Of a stretch of 36,677 nt of DNA, positions 1-8,755 are shown piece after piece; position 1 is the stretch's first letter; every line of letters starts with the position of its first letter. The stretch covers positions 1-36,677 of the forward strand of contig JAKBCS010000040.1 of NCBI GenBank assembly GCA_021807595.1, read 5' to 3'. The notes under the pieces are model-generated. The model saw only the letters and a program-made list of their open reading frames with translations, did not search any database and was not told the DNA's origin. The position numbers were made by a program, and so were the translations under genes. This DNA is from Planctomycetota bacterium (GTDB taxonomy: Bacteria > Planctomycetota > Planctomycetia > Gemmatales > Gemmataceae).

Positions 1-1
1 C

Positions 2-277
2 CAAGAAGCCGTCCGAGAGGCGGAGAAGAGGACGAAACAAAATCCTTACGCCGATCGATTCGAGTTAGTGTTCGCCCTTGCGTCGGCCGGAGACGTGCCT
101 CGCGCCATGGCCACGATTGAAAAAGCGAGTTATCGCATCTATTTACTCCGCAAATGCTACGAAGACGAAGAACTCGGCCCGATCTTGCGGAGCGAAGCGT
201 TCCGGGCGTTTCGAGAAAAGTATCCCCAGCCGAAAAAAAAGGACATCGAGGATTGGAGAGACGACGACGAGGATTAA
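2..277 (+). CDS. C-terminal part of a TPR-like protein (5' end outside window)
   Basis: The frame is open from the first bases and ends with TAA at 275-277, so the gene starts upstream of the window. A GTG at 68 is internal. The visible 91 residues form helical, TPR-like sequence (a helix pair around FALASAGDVPRAMATIEKA) followed by an acidic, lysine-rich tail ending DWRDDDED. The pattern in which the last helix pair is followed by 'ELGPILRSEAFRAF' resembles the C-termini of bacterial TPR proteins, where a DPxLxPL-x-F-type motif closes the repeat array. That family assignment is inference from a short stretch. No catalytic residues are visible and a function cannot be given. Confidence 0.6.
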   Translation, partial: QEAVREAEKRTKQNPYADRFELVFALASAGDVPRAMATIEKASYRIYLLRKCYEDEELGPILRSEAFRAFREKYPQPKKKDIEDWRDDDED

Positions 278-447
278 ATCGAATCGAGAGCTTCGCAGCT
301 CGCTCGCCTTCGAGCCAGGGGTTCAATAGAGTAAAATGGATGCTTCGTAGTCGCTCGGTTCGTGCTTGGCGGAGCGTAGACTCATCGTTCGAGGATTGCG
401 GCGATTCCTTTCCCTAGCCGCTAGCTACCATCGTGGAGGTCGCCTCG

Positions 448-2877
448 ATGAATCGCTTTCTTCCATTTCTCTCGGCTCTCTTGTTGGCCGTTTTGATTTT
501 GGTTCCGCCACCGTCGGAAGGATGCGCCGCCGAGGCGGATCGAGACGACGAACGAACCCTTCAAAGCGCCGGGCTATCCGTGACGGATTCCGCGTTGATC
601 GCGTTTTTCGAGGCGCGGGCACGGGCGGAAGTCGATTCGGATCGCCTGCGCGTTCTGTTAGAACAACTGGCTGCGGCATCCAATCGGGAACAGAGTCTGG
701 CGACGGAGCAGTTGCTCGGTCTCGGTCCTCTGGCGGTTCCAGCTCTTCGTCGGGCGGCCAACACGCTCGAACGCCCCGAATTGGTGCGTCGCGCCGAGCA
801 TTGTCTGCATTGGTTGGAAGGATCGAACCGCACCCTGTTACCGACGGCGGCGGCGCGGGTTTTGGGACAGCGTAAACCTTCTGGGGCCGCTGCCGCGCTG
901 TTGGCCTACTTGCCGTTCACCGACGGCAACGAGGTTCTACGGGCGGTGACCGCCGCCCTCGCTTCCGTGGCCGCCCCCAACGGGAAAGCCGACCCGGCTC
1001 TGTTGCGGGGCCTGGCCGATTCGATGGCCGTGCGCCGCGCCGCCGCGGGCATCGCTCTGTGTCGCGCCGCGCCTCCCGAACAACTCCCAGCCGTCCGCAA
1101 ACTCCTGAAAGACTCGTCGCCGTCCGTACGCTCGCGTACTGCCATGGCGTTGGCCGAGGCCCACGACGCCGAAGCCATTCCCGTTCTCATCGAACTGCTC
1201 GGCGAACTGCCGCCACAAAAACGACTGCCCATCGAAGAGTTTCTACAACAGCTGGCCGGCGACTGGGCACCGGCGGCAAACTTCAGCAGCGAAGACGAGA
1301 TCGCCCGCAAAATTCGCCGCGACGCCTGGGCGGCGTGGTGGCGAAACGTCGATGGCGAATCGCTCCTCGCGGCACTGCGAAAGCGCACGACCAGCGGCGA
1401 GGACCGCGAGAAGATTCGCGGACTCATCGAGAAACTCGCGTCCGACGATTTCGCCCTGCGCGAGGCTGCCTCGCGCGAGCTTTTTGACTTGGGGCGGCGG
1501 AGTCTGCTTCCGCTCCGCGATGCGCTGAAGAACAAGGATGCCGAAGTGGCGCGGCGGGCCAAGGATCTCATCGAGCGAATCGAAGTAGATCCATCGCACC
1601 GCCTGTCCGCCGCGGCGATTCGACTGTTGGCGGTGCGCAAACCGCCCGGATCGGTCGAGGCGATCCTGGCCTATTTGCCCTTTGCTGAGGATGAAAATCT
1701 CACTCTGGAGGCGCAGCATTCCCTCAGTGTGTTGGCGCTGCAAAACGGCAAACCGCATCCCGCCCTGCTCGCCTCTCTCGACGCCAAAGAATCGCTGCTG
1801 CGCATCGTCGCCGCCGAGGCGCTGATCGGCGGCGCGGGCGACGCAGGACGAGCCAGCGTGCGCAAGCTGCTCAAGGACGACACCGCCACGGTTCGCCTGC
1901 GCGTCGCGCTCGCCCTGGCGCAAGCCCGCGAGCGCGATGGCGTGACGGTGCTGATCGACCTGCTCACCGTTTTACCCGCCGAACACATCGGAACCATTGA
2001 GGATGCGTTATTTCAACTTGCCGGCGACACCGCGCCCGCCGTATCGCTGGGCAATGAGCCGGCCGAGAAGAAAAAGTTCCGCGATGCCTGGGCGGCCTGG
2101 TGGAAGGTCAACGCCGAGCGCGTCGATCTGCGCCGATTGACGGCGCGCCCGTGGTTCGGCTACACGCTCATCTGCGACTTCGGTACCGGCCGCGTCTTCG
2201 AACTCGACCGCGCCGGCAAGGAACGCTGGGGCTTCGATGGCTCGCAGAATCCCGTCGATGCCTGGGTAGTGGGAGGCAATCGCGTCCTTATCGCCGAGAA
2301 CAACGGCAGCCGCGTCACCGAGCGCGATTTCAAGGGCAAGGTTCTCTGGTCGAAAGACGGTCTGAATGGCCAGCCGGTGAACGTCCAACGCCTCCGCAAC
2401 GGCAATACGTTCATTGCCACGTTCACGCAAATCGTCGAGGTGGACCGCACGGGAAAAGAGATTTACTCGATCAATAATATTCCTGGAAATGTGACCGCCG
2501 CCTATCGGATGCGCGACGGCCGTATCGCCTGCCTCTCCGGCGTCGGGCAATGTCAGATTATGGACACGACCGGCAAAACCTGGAAGCAGTTCGCCTCCAA
2601 CCGTCAGAACGGCTGGACCAGCGGCATTGATGTCCTGAGCAACGGACATATCCTCATCACCCAGCCGGACCGCAACAAGGTTGCCGAGTACGACACCGAC
2701 GGCAAACTCATCGTCGAAGTGGATGCGCCTATGGCAACGACGGCGACCGGACTGCCCAACGGACATTTTCTCATCGCCAGCCACCAAGCCCAACGGGTTT
2801 TTGAAGTCGATCGAGCCGGCAAGGTCGTGTGGGAACACAAGGTTCCCGGAAACGCCTTCCGCGCCCGACGACGCTAG
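448..2877 (+). CDS. Secreted HEAT-repeat protein with C-terminal PQQ/NHL-like beta-propeller
   Basis: The 809-residue protein starts at ATG 448, which has GGAGG about nine bases upstream and opens directly into a signal peptide (NRFLPFLSALLLAVLILV, then a small-residue cleavage region near residue 28). An in-frame GTG at 433 would put five extra residues before it and is less likely. Residues about 50-565 are HEAT-like helical repeats, including a large tandem duplication listed separately. From about residue 569 the sequence changes to beta-propeller blades with repeated 'V.E.DR.GK' strands (FELDRAGKERW, VEVDRTGKEIY, FEVDRAGKVVW), as in PQQ-like or NHL-like propellers. HEAT arrays and propellers are protein-binding scaffolds, so a periplasmic or cell-surface scaffold role is likely. 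No enzyme motif is visible. The nearest upstream gene ends 170 bases away and the next gene starts 205 bases downstream, so it may be transcribed alone. Confidence 0.85.
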   Translation: MNRFLPFLSALLLAVLILVPPPSEGCAAEADRDDERTLQSAGLSVTDSALIAFFEARARAEVDSDRLRVLLEQLAAASNREQSLATEQLLGLGPLAVPALRRAANTLERPELVRRAEHCLHWLEGSNRTLLPTAAARVLGQRKPSGAAAALLAYLPFTDGNEVLRAVTAALASVAAPNGKADPALLRGLADSMAVRRAAAGIALCRAAPPEQLPAVRKLLKDSSPSVRSRTAMALAEAHDAEAIPVLIELLGELPPQKRLPIEEFLQQLAGDWAPAANFSSEDEIARKIRRDAWAAWWRNVDGESLLAALRKRTTSGEDREKIRGLIEKLASDDFALREAASRELFDLGRRSLLPLRDALKNKDAEVARRAKDLIERIEVDPSHRLSAAAIRLLAVRKPPGSVEAILAYLPFAEDENLTLEAQHSLSVLALQNGKPHPALLASLDAKESLLRIVAAEALIGGAGDAGRASVRKLLKDDTATVRLRVALALAQARERDGVTVLIDLLTVLPAEHIGTIEDALFQLAGDTAPAVSLGNEPAEKKKFRDAWAAWWKVNAERVDLRRLTARPWFGYTLICDFGTGRVFELDRAGKERWGFDGSQNPVDAWVVGGNRVLIAENNGSRVTERDFKGKVLWSKDGLNGQPVNVQRLRNGNTFIATFTQIVEVDRTGKEIYSINNIPGNVTAAYRMRDGRIACLSGVGQCQIMDTTGKTWKQFASNRQNGWTSGIDVLSNGHILITQPDRNKVAEYDTDGKLIVEVDAPMATTATGLPNGHFLIASHQAQRVFEVDRAGKVVWEHKVPGNAFRARRR
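835..2112 (+). repeat. Tandem duplication inside the HEAT-propeller gene
   Basis: Two long segments of the protein align end to end. Copy 1 spans bases about 835-1365 (residues 130-306) and copy 2 about 1597-2112 (residues 384-555). Both run through 'RxLxxRKPxGxxxAxLAYLPF', a 'VRKLLKD' HEAT helix, 'IEexLxQLAGD-APA' and end in 'DAWAAWW'. The DAWAAWW motifs are 762 bases (254 codons) apart, which gives the repeat period. The copies have diverged strongly at the DNA level, so the duplication is old and kept by selection on protein structure. Confidence 0.85.
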
Positions 2878-3082
2878 GAACCGGAGTGATTGCAGAGCCG
2901 CAACGGCGAAGGAACGGCTCCGATGATGCGATACCCTTTCAACTCAATCCGATGTTTCTCCTATCTCGGCCTATTGGTATAACCCATTCTGCGCCGAGAA
3001 TGCCTTGTAAGATTCCGCAAAACGAGTATAGGTAAATCGATCGGATTAGTGAACATTCCGGTGTGAGACAAGGACTGATCCT

Positions 3083-4861
3083 ATGTCAGGCGAAACGCGG
3101 CACGGTACGAATGGGACTGTCGACAACGCGGCGAAGAGGCCAGTTCGATCGGCGGTCGAGGGAATCAAAGAGAACAGCCGCGCCTTGCGCGGCACCATCG
3201 CCGACGAATTGGACAAAGACAGCGATCATTTTGTCGAGCAAAATAAACAGCTCCTCAAGTTTCACGGTTCTTATCAACAAGAAGACCGCGATGCGCGCAA
3301 AGCCCGACGGGGCGAGGGACTCGGCAAGCATTATATGTTCATGGTCCGCTGCAAGATTCCCGGCGGGCGTGTGACCGCCGAGCAATACCTCGCTTTGGAC
3401 GAACTGGCCGACGCCTACGGCAACGGAACCCTGCGTTTCACCAGCCGACAGGGCATTCAGTTTCACGGCATCTTGAAGGCGCACTTGAAGGATACCATTG
3501 CCGGTATCAACGCCACGCTGCTGACCACGTTGGGGGCTTGTGGCGATGTTTCGCGCAATGTCATGTGTTGCCCCGCGCCGTCTCGCCACGACCGGGTCCG
3601 CGACGAGATGCAGACGACGGCGCGGCGTCTCGCGCTGCATTTCGCGCCGCGAAGCACCGCCTATCACGAGATCTGGCTCAACGGCCAGGCCCTGGCACCC
3701 CTGAGCGAACATCGCGGAACAACGACACCGCCCTCCGAAGTGGAGGAGCCGATCTACGGCAAGGTTTATCTCCCGCGCAAGTTCAAAATTGGCCTCGCCC
3801 TGCCGGACGATAATTGCATTGACGTGTACGCTCAGGATCTCGGCCTGCTGGCCCTGGTCGAAAACGGATCGATCGCGGGATACAACCTGCTGGTCGGCGG
3901 CGGCATGGGCATGACGCACGGCAACGCCAATACCTTCCCGATGCTGGCCGTGCCGATTTGTCACGTCCCCGCTGCCGAGGTAATCGACGCGGCCGAGGCG
4001 GTGGTGAAGCTCTTCCGCGATCACGGTAACCGCGCCGATCGCAAGCGCGCCCGCATCAAATACGTCGTCCACGAGTGGGGAACCGAGAAATTCCGCGACG
4101 TGCTGGCCGGTTATCTCGGCGGCATGCCCGAACCGGCGCGCTCCGTCACCGTCACCGGCTTCCCCTTGCATCTCGGTTGGCATCCGCAGGGCGACGGCAA
4201 ATGGTACTACGGGCTGAGCGTTGAGAACGGCCGCGTCAAGGACGATGGCTGCGTGCGCCTGCGTTCCGCTTTGCGAACCATCGTCGAACGCTTCCGTCCA
4301 GAATTGCGTTTGACCGGAATGCAAGACGTATTGCTCTGCAATCTGGACGGCAATACTCTCCCGATCCTCGAAAACATTCTCGACGCACACGGCGTTGCGC
4401 GTCCGGAGACCATCGGCCTCCCACGCCTTCACAGTATGTCTTGCCCAGCCATTCCGACGTGCGGTTTGGCGATCTCGGAAGCCGAACGAGCCTTGCCCGG
4501 CATCCTGGACGAACTGGAATCGCTGTTCCATTCACTGGGACTGGAGCGCGAGACGCTGGGCGTGCGCATGACGGGCTGCCCCAACGGTTGCGTGCGTCCC
4601 TATCAGAGTGACATCGGCATCGTCGGTCGCAGCGGCGACAAGTACGTCCTCTACGTCGGCGGGCGTATCCAGGGCGACCGCATGAATTTTCAACTCAAAG
4701 ATCTGGTGCCGCGCGACGAGATCGCCTCCACGTTGGAGCCGTTGTTGCGTCGATTCCGAGTGGAACGACGCGACGGCGAGAGTTTCGGCGATTACTGCCA
4801 TCGCCTCGGTGCCGACCGGGCGCGTTCGTTGTTGCCAGCCCATGAGACGAGTACGATCTGA
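3083..4861 (+). CDS. Siroheme/[4Fe-4S] sulfite reductase, hemoprotein (ferredoxin- or NADPH-linked)
   Basis: The 592-residue product reduces sulfite to sulfide in assimilatory sulfur metabolism. The cluster cysteines are visible: C454-x5-C460 (in MSCPAIPTC) and C499-x3-C503 (in TGCPNGC), with the same spacing as the E. coli CysI cysteines 434/440/479/483. The N-terminal siroheme half contains [10 protein letters not shown] and GDVSRNVM, which corresponds to the N-x-RN region of sulfite reductases and not to the nitrite reductase version. No flavoprotein subunit (CysJ) lies in the window, and the length fits single-subunit ferredoxin-type or planctomycete enzymes, so the electron donor is undecided. 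The start at 3083 has AAGGA about eleven bases upstream. msrB follows after 26 bases, which suggests an operon dealing with sulfur redox. GDVSRNVM is followed by two adjacent cysteines (CCPAP). Confidence 0.93.
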   Translation: MSGETRHGTNGTVDNAAKRPVRSAVEGIKENSRALRGTIADELDKDSDHFVEQNKQLLKFHGSYQQEDRDARKARRGEGLGKHYMFMVRCKIPGGRVTAEQYLALDELADAYGNGTLRFTSRQGIQFHGILKAHLKDTIAGINATLLTTLGACGDVSRNVMCCPAPSRHDRVRDEMQTTARRLALHFAPRSTAYHEIWLNGQALAPLSEHRGTTTPPSEVEEPIYGKVYLPRKFKIGLALPDDNCIDVYAQDLGLLALVENGSIAGYNLLVGGGMGMTHGNANTFPMLAVPICHVPAAEVIDAAEAVVKLFRDHGNRADRKRARIKYVVHEWGTEKFRDVLAGYLGGMPEPARSVTVTGFPLHLGWHPQGDGKWYYGLSVENGRVKDDGCVRLRSALRTIVERFRPELRLTGMQDVLLCNLDGNTLPILENILDAHGVARPETIGLPRLHSMSCPAIPTCGLAISEAERALPGILDELESLFHSLGLERETLGVRMTGCPNGCVRPYQSDIGIVGRSGDKYVLYVGGRIQGDRMNFQLKDLVPRDEIASTLEPLLRRFRVERRDGESFGDYCHRLGADRARSLLPAHETSTI

Positions 4862-4887
4862 GTCGCCGCCGCTTTGGAGGAGCCGCC

Positions 4888-5292
4888 ATGGACAAAGTAC
4901 ACAAAAGCGATGAGGAATGGAGTTCATTGCTGACGGACAAACAGTACAAGGTGGCGCGCCGCAAGGGTACGGAGCCGGCGTTCGACAACGAGTATTGGGA
5001 CAACCATGCAGTCGGCGTTTACCGCTGCGTCTGTTGCGGTCTGCCGTTGTTCGACGCGGCGACGAAGTTCGATTCCGGCACGGGCTGGCCGAGTTTTTGG
5101 ACGCCGTTGGAAAACGACCGCCTTTCGCTGCACGAGGATCGCGGCTGGTTCATGGTTCGCACCGAGGTTTGTTGCAGCCGATGCGACGCACATCTGGGTC
5201 ACGTTTTCGACGACGGCCCCCAGCCGACGGGTCTGCGTTACTGCATGAACTCCGCCGCCTTGAAGTTCGAGCCGCGCGAAGAGAGACCGTAG
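4888..5292 (+). CDS. msrB: Peptide-methionine (R)-S-oxide reductase
   Basis: MsrB reduces the R-form of methionine sulfoxide in oxidised proteins. The 134-residue product has the whole family pattern: two zinc-binding CxxC pairs (C47/C50 in CVCC and C96/C99 in CSRC), the GTGWPSFW core, [10 protein letters not shown], and the catalytic cysteine C119 in RYCMNSAAL. There is no signal peptide, so it should act in the cytoplasm. TTGGAGGAG at 4875-4882 is a strong ribosome binding site for ATG 4888. The gene lies 26 bases after the sulfite reductase and is probably cotranscribed with it. Its stop lies five bases from the stop of treY on the opposite strand, so the two transcripts converge and must overlap or end inside one another. 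No hairpin is seen in that gap. Confidence 0.95.
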   Translation: MDKVHKSDEEWSSLLTDKQYKVARRKGTEPAFDNEYWDNHAVGVYRCVCCGLPLFDAATKFDSGTGWPSFWTPLENDRLSLHEDRGWFMVRTEVCCSRCDAHLGHVFDDGPQPTGLRYCMNSAALKFEPREERP

Positions 5293-5297
5293 ACGAT

Positions 5298-8200
5298 TCA
5301 AGATGCCGTCGCATCGATAGCGATGCTTTCGGCGGCGTCGAGCAGCAACGCCACCGGGAAACGAGCGAATACCCGAGCCGCCGAGAGTGCGGGTCGGCCG
5401 AGATGCTCATCCGCCGTAAACTTCTCCCCCGTAAACAACGAATACCACGTTCGATCCGCCAACTCTTCCGGCAGGGGTAGCAGTGTCTCACCCCAGATTG
5501 CCGAACCGCACGGATCTATCGCCGGATTCGCCAACATCGTCGCGATCCGGCGCGGCGCGGCAACCACGGCGGTTCGATCGCGATGACGGCGAACGAAGCT
5601 AAAAACGTGATCCGCCTGGACGCCCACGGGTTCGACAGGGAGATAGCCTCCGACCGAGAACAGTCCCGGATGCGCGCGGCGGCAGCGCAGCGCCAAGGCC
5701 GTGAGGTAGAGCTTGATTCGCCCGTCGGCGATCGTTTCCATCAATTCGTCCGCCAACCCACCGCGCGCTTGCATCGGAGCCGCGCGTTCGAGCAAGTCGC
5801 TCAACCACCGCCGCCGAATCTCGTAATCGACGGAACGGCGATTATCCGGATCGACCAAACGATAATCCCACAGCTCCGTCCCCTGATACGAGTCCGAGAC
5901 ACCCGGCGCGGTGATTTTGAGCAGACATTGCGATAGCGAATTGAAAAAGCCATAGCGGCCAATCGTTCGCTGGAACGGGAGAAAAGCGTCGAGAAACGGC
6001 TTCCCAGCGACGGGATCGAGAACGCGACCCACGAACAGTCGCAATGCCTGGTCGTAATCGGCATTGGGATTGATCCAACTGGTATGCACCTTGGCTTCGT
6101 GCGTCGCCTTCTCCATGTACGCCTGAATGCGGCCAATAAACTCGGCATATTCTTCGTCGGCATACGGTTCGACGGGCCAGGAACCCAGCAGCGTTTGATA
6201 CAGCAAATACTCGACATTGCGATCCGGAGCTTTGTCGTCCTCGACTTGGACGCGATGCGCTTCGTTGAGCGCGCTCCACCGATGAAGGCACTCGCGCCAG
6301 GCTTCGGGCATCTCGGATAAGACGGAAATGCGCGCGCGGACATCTTCGCTTCGTTTGGTATCGTGCGTCGAAGTTGCCGAAAAGGCGCGCGAGCAGTGTT
6401 GTTGTCGGGCGGCGAAGTTTTGATGGACGGCGGCCGGCGCATATCCGAAATGAGTCGGATCGCCGCCGACTTCGTTGAGCGAGGTCAGGCGATTGAAGAC
6501 GTAAAACACCGTGTCTTCCAGTCCCTTGGCCGTGACCGGCGACGTTACCTGCTGAAATTGACCGGCGAAACGCTGTTGCTCGGCGAACTCCTCGTCGTCG
6601 CCGCGATCGTCGCGTCGCAACAATAGCACGTTGCGCAAGAACTGAAAGTGCGATCGATTGAGGGTCGGATTGCGCTTGCGCGCTTCGCGGATAGCGGCGT
6701 CGAGATATTTGCGATCGTCGTCGTGGACCGTGCAGTCGGCGATATAGGAGCGATAGACGGGAAAGCAAGCCACCACCTCGCGGAGAACGCGGCGGAGGCT
6801 GTGGTGCGTGAAATCGCGCGATGCACGCCGCCGCTGCGCCAAGCGATCCAAGGCCAGCGACAACATCTGCAATTCGCTGGAAAGAGATAGCTGTAGTATC
6901 AAGAGTTTTTTTTGATACACCAACTCCGAATACGGCGTGTAGTCTTCGATCCACTCGCGGTACAGGGTTGTGAAGGCGCGCGCGCCGGCCGGATCGACAA
7001 ACAGGCCACCCAAGACGTTGAGAAATTCGTAACCCGTCGTGCCATGGACGGGCCAATCGCCCGGCAACGACTCGCCCTCGCCGAGGATCTTCTCGACGAC
7101 GACGTAAAGCGATCGATCCGGCATGGCCCCCGAGTCGATACGCGCCAGCACCGGCTCCTCCAGTTCGCGCCATTCGACGCGGTGATATTTTGGATTGGAG
7201 TAGTAGATATGACGGGCCAGTTCTAACAGGTAATGGCGCTGTATACGCCGTAAATACTGCCGGGGATTGAAGAGACCATCGGGATGATCGATGCGAAGGC
7301 CATGGATTTTTCGCTCCCTCAACTGTTGTAGGATCAATCCGTGCGTGGCAAGGAAGACCTCGGGGAGTTCCATGCGCAGCGCGGCCAATTCGTTCACATC
7401 GAAGAAACGGCGATAATTGATCTCATCGGAAGCCACCCGCCACGACGACAGACGATAGGCTTGTTCGTCGAGCAGTTGCTCCAACAAATCGAAACTGTGC
7501 GAGTCTCCCGGTTCGCCGTTGTAGTGCGCGACGACAGCCAAGAGATGCTCGCGCACCTCGGCGCAGGTTTCGGTCAGCAAAGCGAGCCGGCGTTTGATGA
7601 CTTCCTTCTCACGCTGGCGTTCGGCGATGCGCTCCACGCTGGTCTCGGCGCGCGACGGCAGGTTGCGCAGCGCGGTAAGGATGCTCTGATACTCCTGAAA
7701 GTGTGGCGAATCCTTGCTCATCGCCCTCTCTAGTTCGTCGAGATCGCGATGCAGGATGCCGCCCCAGGTGCAGGGGGCCACGGGCAAGCGGTGTTCGAAA
7801 TAATGCAGGGTGAAGGTACCGCTTTCGTAGCGGAGTTGGATTTGGCCCGCTTCGAGGACCTGTCCGTAGGGTTCGCCGAGCAATGGCAACAGCACGCGAT
7901 CGCGCAGAGCGGGACGCGGCGACGCTTGCCAGGCGATGTCGAAATAGTTGGCATAGGGCGACGAGGGCCCGTTCTCCAGTATGTCGTTCCACCATTTGTT
8001 CTCGTTGCCGACAATCCCCATGTGATTGGGCACGACATCGAGAATTTGACCGAGATCGTGGAGACGGAGCGCCGCGATGTAGGCGGCGTAGGCGGAATCG
8101 CCGCCGATTTCCGGATTGAGAAGCCGATGGTCGAGAACGTCGTAGCCGTGCGTGCTTCCGGGTCGAGCCTTTAGATAGGGCGAGGCATAGACGTGGCTGA

Positions 8201-8360
8201 TGCCGAGGTCGTGCAAGTAGGGAGCGAGACGAGCGGCGTCTTGGAAAGTGAAACCGGCGTGGAATTGGAGACGATAGACGGCTTCGGGCGAACACCGTCG
8301 CGCGGCGGCCTCACGTTCCACATCGGATAACAGATCGGTCAGGACATCGTCGTTCGTCAT
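5298..8360 (-). CDS. treY: Malto-oligosyltrehalose synthase (GH13)
   Basis: TreY turns the reducing end of maltodextrin into a trehalose unit by intramolecular transglycosylation. It normally works with TreZ, which releases trehalose. Start ATG 8360 has GAGGAG six bases upstream; the open frame continues another 121 codons upstream, but that part is low-complexity repeat DNA. The 1020-residue product has all four GH13 regions: DVVPNHM (residues 108-114), GLRIDHPDG with nucleophile D358, VVVEKILGEGE with acid/base E423, and STHDTKRSED with D667. The N-terminal YRLQFHAGFTF and YASPYLKARPGSTHGYD are typical TreY signatures. It is longer than many family members (about 700-800 residues). No treZ, treS or glgX is in the window, so any partner must be elsewhere. 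A terminator-like hairpin precedes the ribosome binding site. Confidence 0.95.
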   Translation of the reverse strand: MTNDDVLTDLLSDVEREAAARRCSPEAVYRLQFHAGFTFQDAARLAPYLHDLGISHVYASPYLKARPGSTHGYDVLDHRLLNPEIGGDSAYAAYIAALRLHDLGQILDVVPNHMGIVGNENKWWNDILENGPSSPYANYFDIAWQASPRPALRDRVLLPLLGEPYGQVLEAGQIQLRYESGTFTLHYFEHRLPVAPCTWGGILHRDLDELERAMSKDSPHFQEYQSILTALRNLPSRAETSVERIAERQREKEVIKRRLALLTETCAEVREHLLAVVAHYNGEPGDSHSFDLLEQLLDEQAYRLSSWRVASDEINYRRFFDVNELAALRMELPEVFLATHGLILQQLRERKIHGLRIDHPDGLFNPRQYLRRIQRHYLLELARHIYYSNPKYHRVEWRELEEPVLARIDSGAMPDRSLYVVVEKILGEGESLPGDWPVHGTTGYEFLNVLGGLFVDPAGARAFTTLYREWIEDYTPYSELVYQKKLLILQLSLSSELQMLSLALDRLAQRRRASRDFTHHSLRRVLREVVACFPVYRSYIADCTVHDDDRKYLDAAIREARKRNPTLNRSHFQFLRNVLLLRRDDRGDDEEFAEQQRFAGQFQQVTSPVTAKGLEDTVFYVFNRLTSLNEVGGDPTHFGYAPAAVHQNFAARQQHCSRAFSATSTHDTKRSEDVRARISVLSEMPEAWRECLHRWSALNEAHRVQVEDDKAPDRNVEYLLYQTLLGSWPVEPYADEEYAEFIGRIQAYMEKATHEAKVHTSWINPNADYDQALRLFVGRVLDPVAGKPFLDAFLPFQRTIGRYGFFNSLSQCLLKITAPGVSDSYQGTELWDYRLVDPDNRRSVDYEIRRRWLSDLLERAAPMQARGGLADELMETIADGRIKLYLTALALRCRRAHPGLFSVGGYLPVEPVGVQADHVFSFVRRHRDRTAVVAAPRRIATMLANPAIDPCGSAIWGETLLPLPEELADRTWYSLFTGEKFTADEHLGRPALSAARVFARFPVALLLDAAESIAIDATAS

Positions 8361-8370
8361 AACGCTCCTC

Positions 8371-8454
8371 AAAAAAGAAGGCGGCGCGCAACGTGGCGCG
8401 GGCAGTCCGTTCGGGAGCGGCCGAACGGGCTGCCCGCGCCACGTTGCGCGCCGC
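8371..8454 (-). terminator. Very long hairpin plus T-tract in front of treY
   Basis: On the minus strand, arms 8454-8421 and 8414-8381 pair over 34 bp with one mismatch (a possible G-U pair at 8406) around a 6-base loop. They are followed by CTTCTTTTTT (8380-8371) and immediately by the GAGGAG ribosome binding site of treY. A GC-rich stem plus T-tract is the classic intrinsic terminator layout. It could end transcripts coming from the upstream sugar kinase or act as an attenuator in the treY leader. The arm is unusually long for a plain terminator, so it may also be an inserted palindromic repeat. Confidence 0.7.
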
Positions 8455-8465
8455 GCCCAATATGA

Positions 8466-8471
8466 ATTATA
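8466..8471 (-). promoter_or_regulatory. Candidate -10 box for treY
   Basis: A perfect TATAAT reads on the minus strand at 8471-8466 in the only AT-rich patch of the spacer. No good -35 match lies 16-18 bases upstream. If used, transcription would begin just before the long hairpin, which would then lie in the treY leader RNA. Confidence 0.3.
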
Positions 8472-8510
8472 ACCGAATCCCGCAAATCCGGCATACCCTA
8501 TCCCTGGTTC

Positions 8511-8564
8511 GCCGCGGGGCGGAGCGGAGCGCGGGATCCACGGCACTCCGCCACGCGCCGCGGC
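8511..8564. repeat. Intergenic inverted repeat
   Basis: GCCGCGG (8511-8517) and GGCGGAG (8518-8524) are mirrored by CTCCGCC (8546-8552) and CCGCGGC (8558-8564), with a short bulge in the right arm. This gives a GC-rich stem-loop. It is the middle of three consecutive stem-loops in the 395-bp spacer between treY and the sugar kinase gene, in which no gene is supported. Confidence 0.5.
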
Positions 8565-8621
8565 AATCCATGCGTGGCCGCTGGAAAAGCAAGCACGAAA
8601 CGCTGGAACGGAGAAATCTCC

Positions 8622-8742
8622 TCGTACCCAGGCTCCGCATCGGAACGCAAGCCTTGCCGCTCCGCGCCGCGAGAGACGAGACGCTAAGGAGGGGACGCGG
8701 AGCGTCCGGACGTGCGTTCCCACGCGGAGCCTGGGAACGAGA
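8622..8742. repeat. Inverted pair of CTCGTTCCCAGGCTCCGC-type repeats
   Basis: The segment beginning CTCGTACCCAGGCTCCGC (from about 8626) and the reverse complement of the segment ending near 8742 (CTCGTTCCCAGGCTCCGC) match almost base for base. The similarity continues through GGAACGCA and a GCTCCGCG block. Such 'gttcccag...ctgggaac' units look like a dispersed intergenic repeat family, and two copies facing each other give a MITE-like or hairpin structure. No transposase is associated. The rest of the spacer holds no supported gene. Confidence 0.55.
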
Positions 8743-8755
8743 ATAAGAAAAGCAA

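Noticed and set aside
2896-2922. GAGCCG...CGGCTC stem after the HEAT-propeller gene
   Set aside because: Only six pairs with a long loop and no T-tract; too weak to call a terminator.
3086-4531. 481-residue antisense frame across the sulfite reductase
   Set aside because: It is an antisense shadow caused by codon bias; the sense frame has all siroheme and cluster residues.
8361-8723. N-terminal extension of treY by 121 residues
   Set aside because: It would be translated from the palindromic repeats, is low in complexity, and a strong GAGGAG site precedes the ATG at 8360, where family similarity begins.
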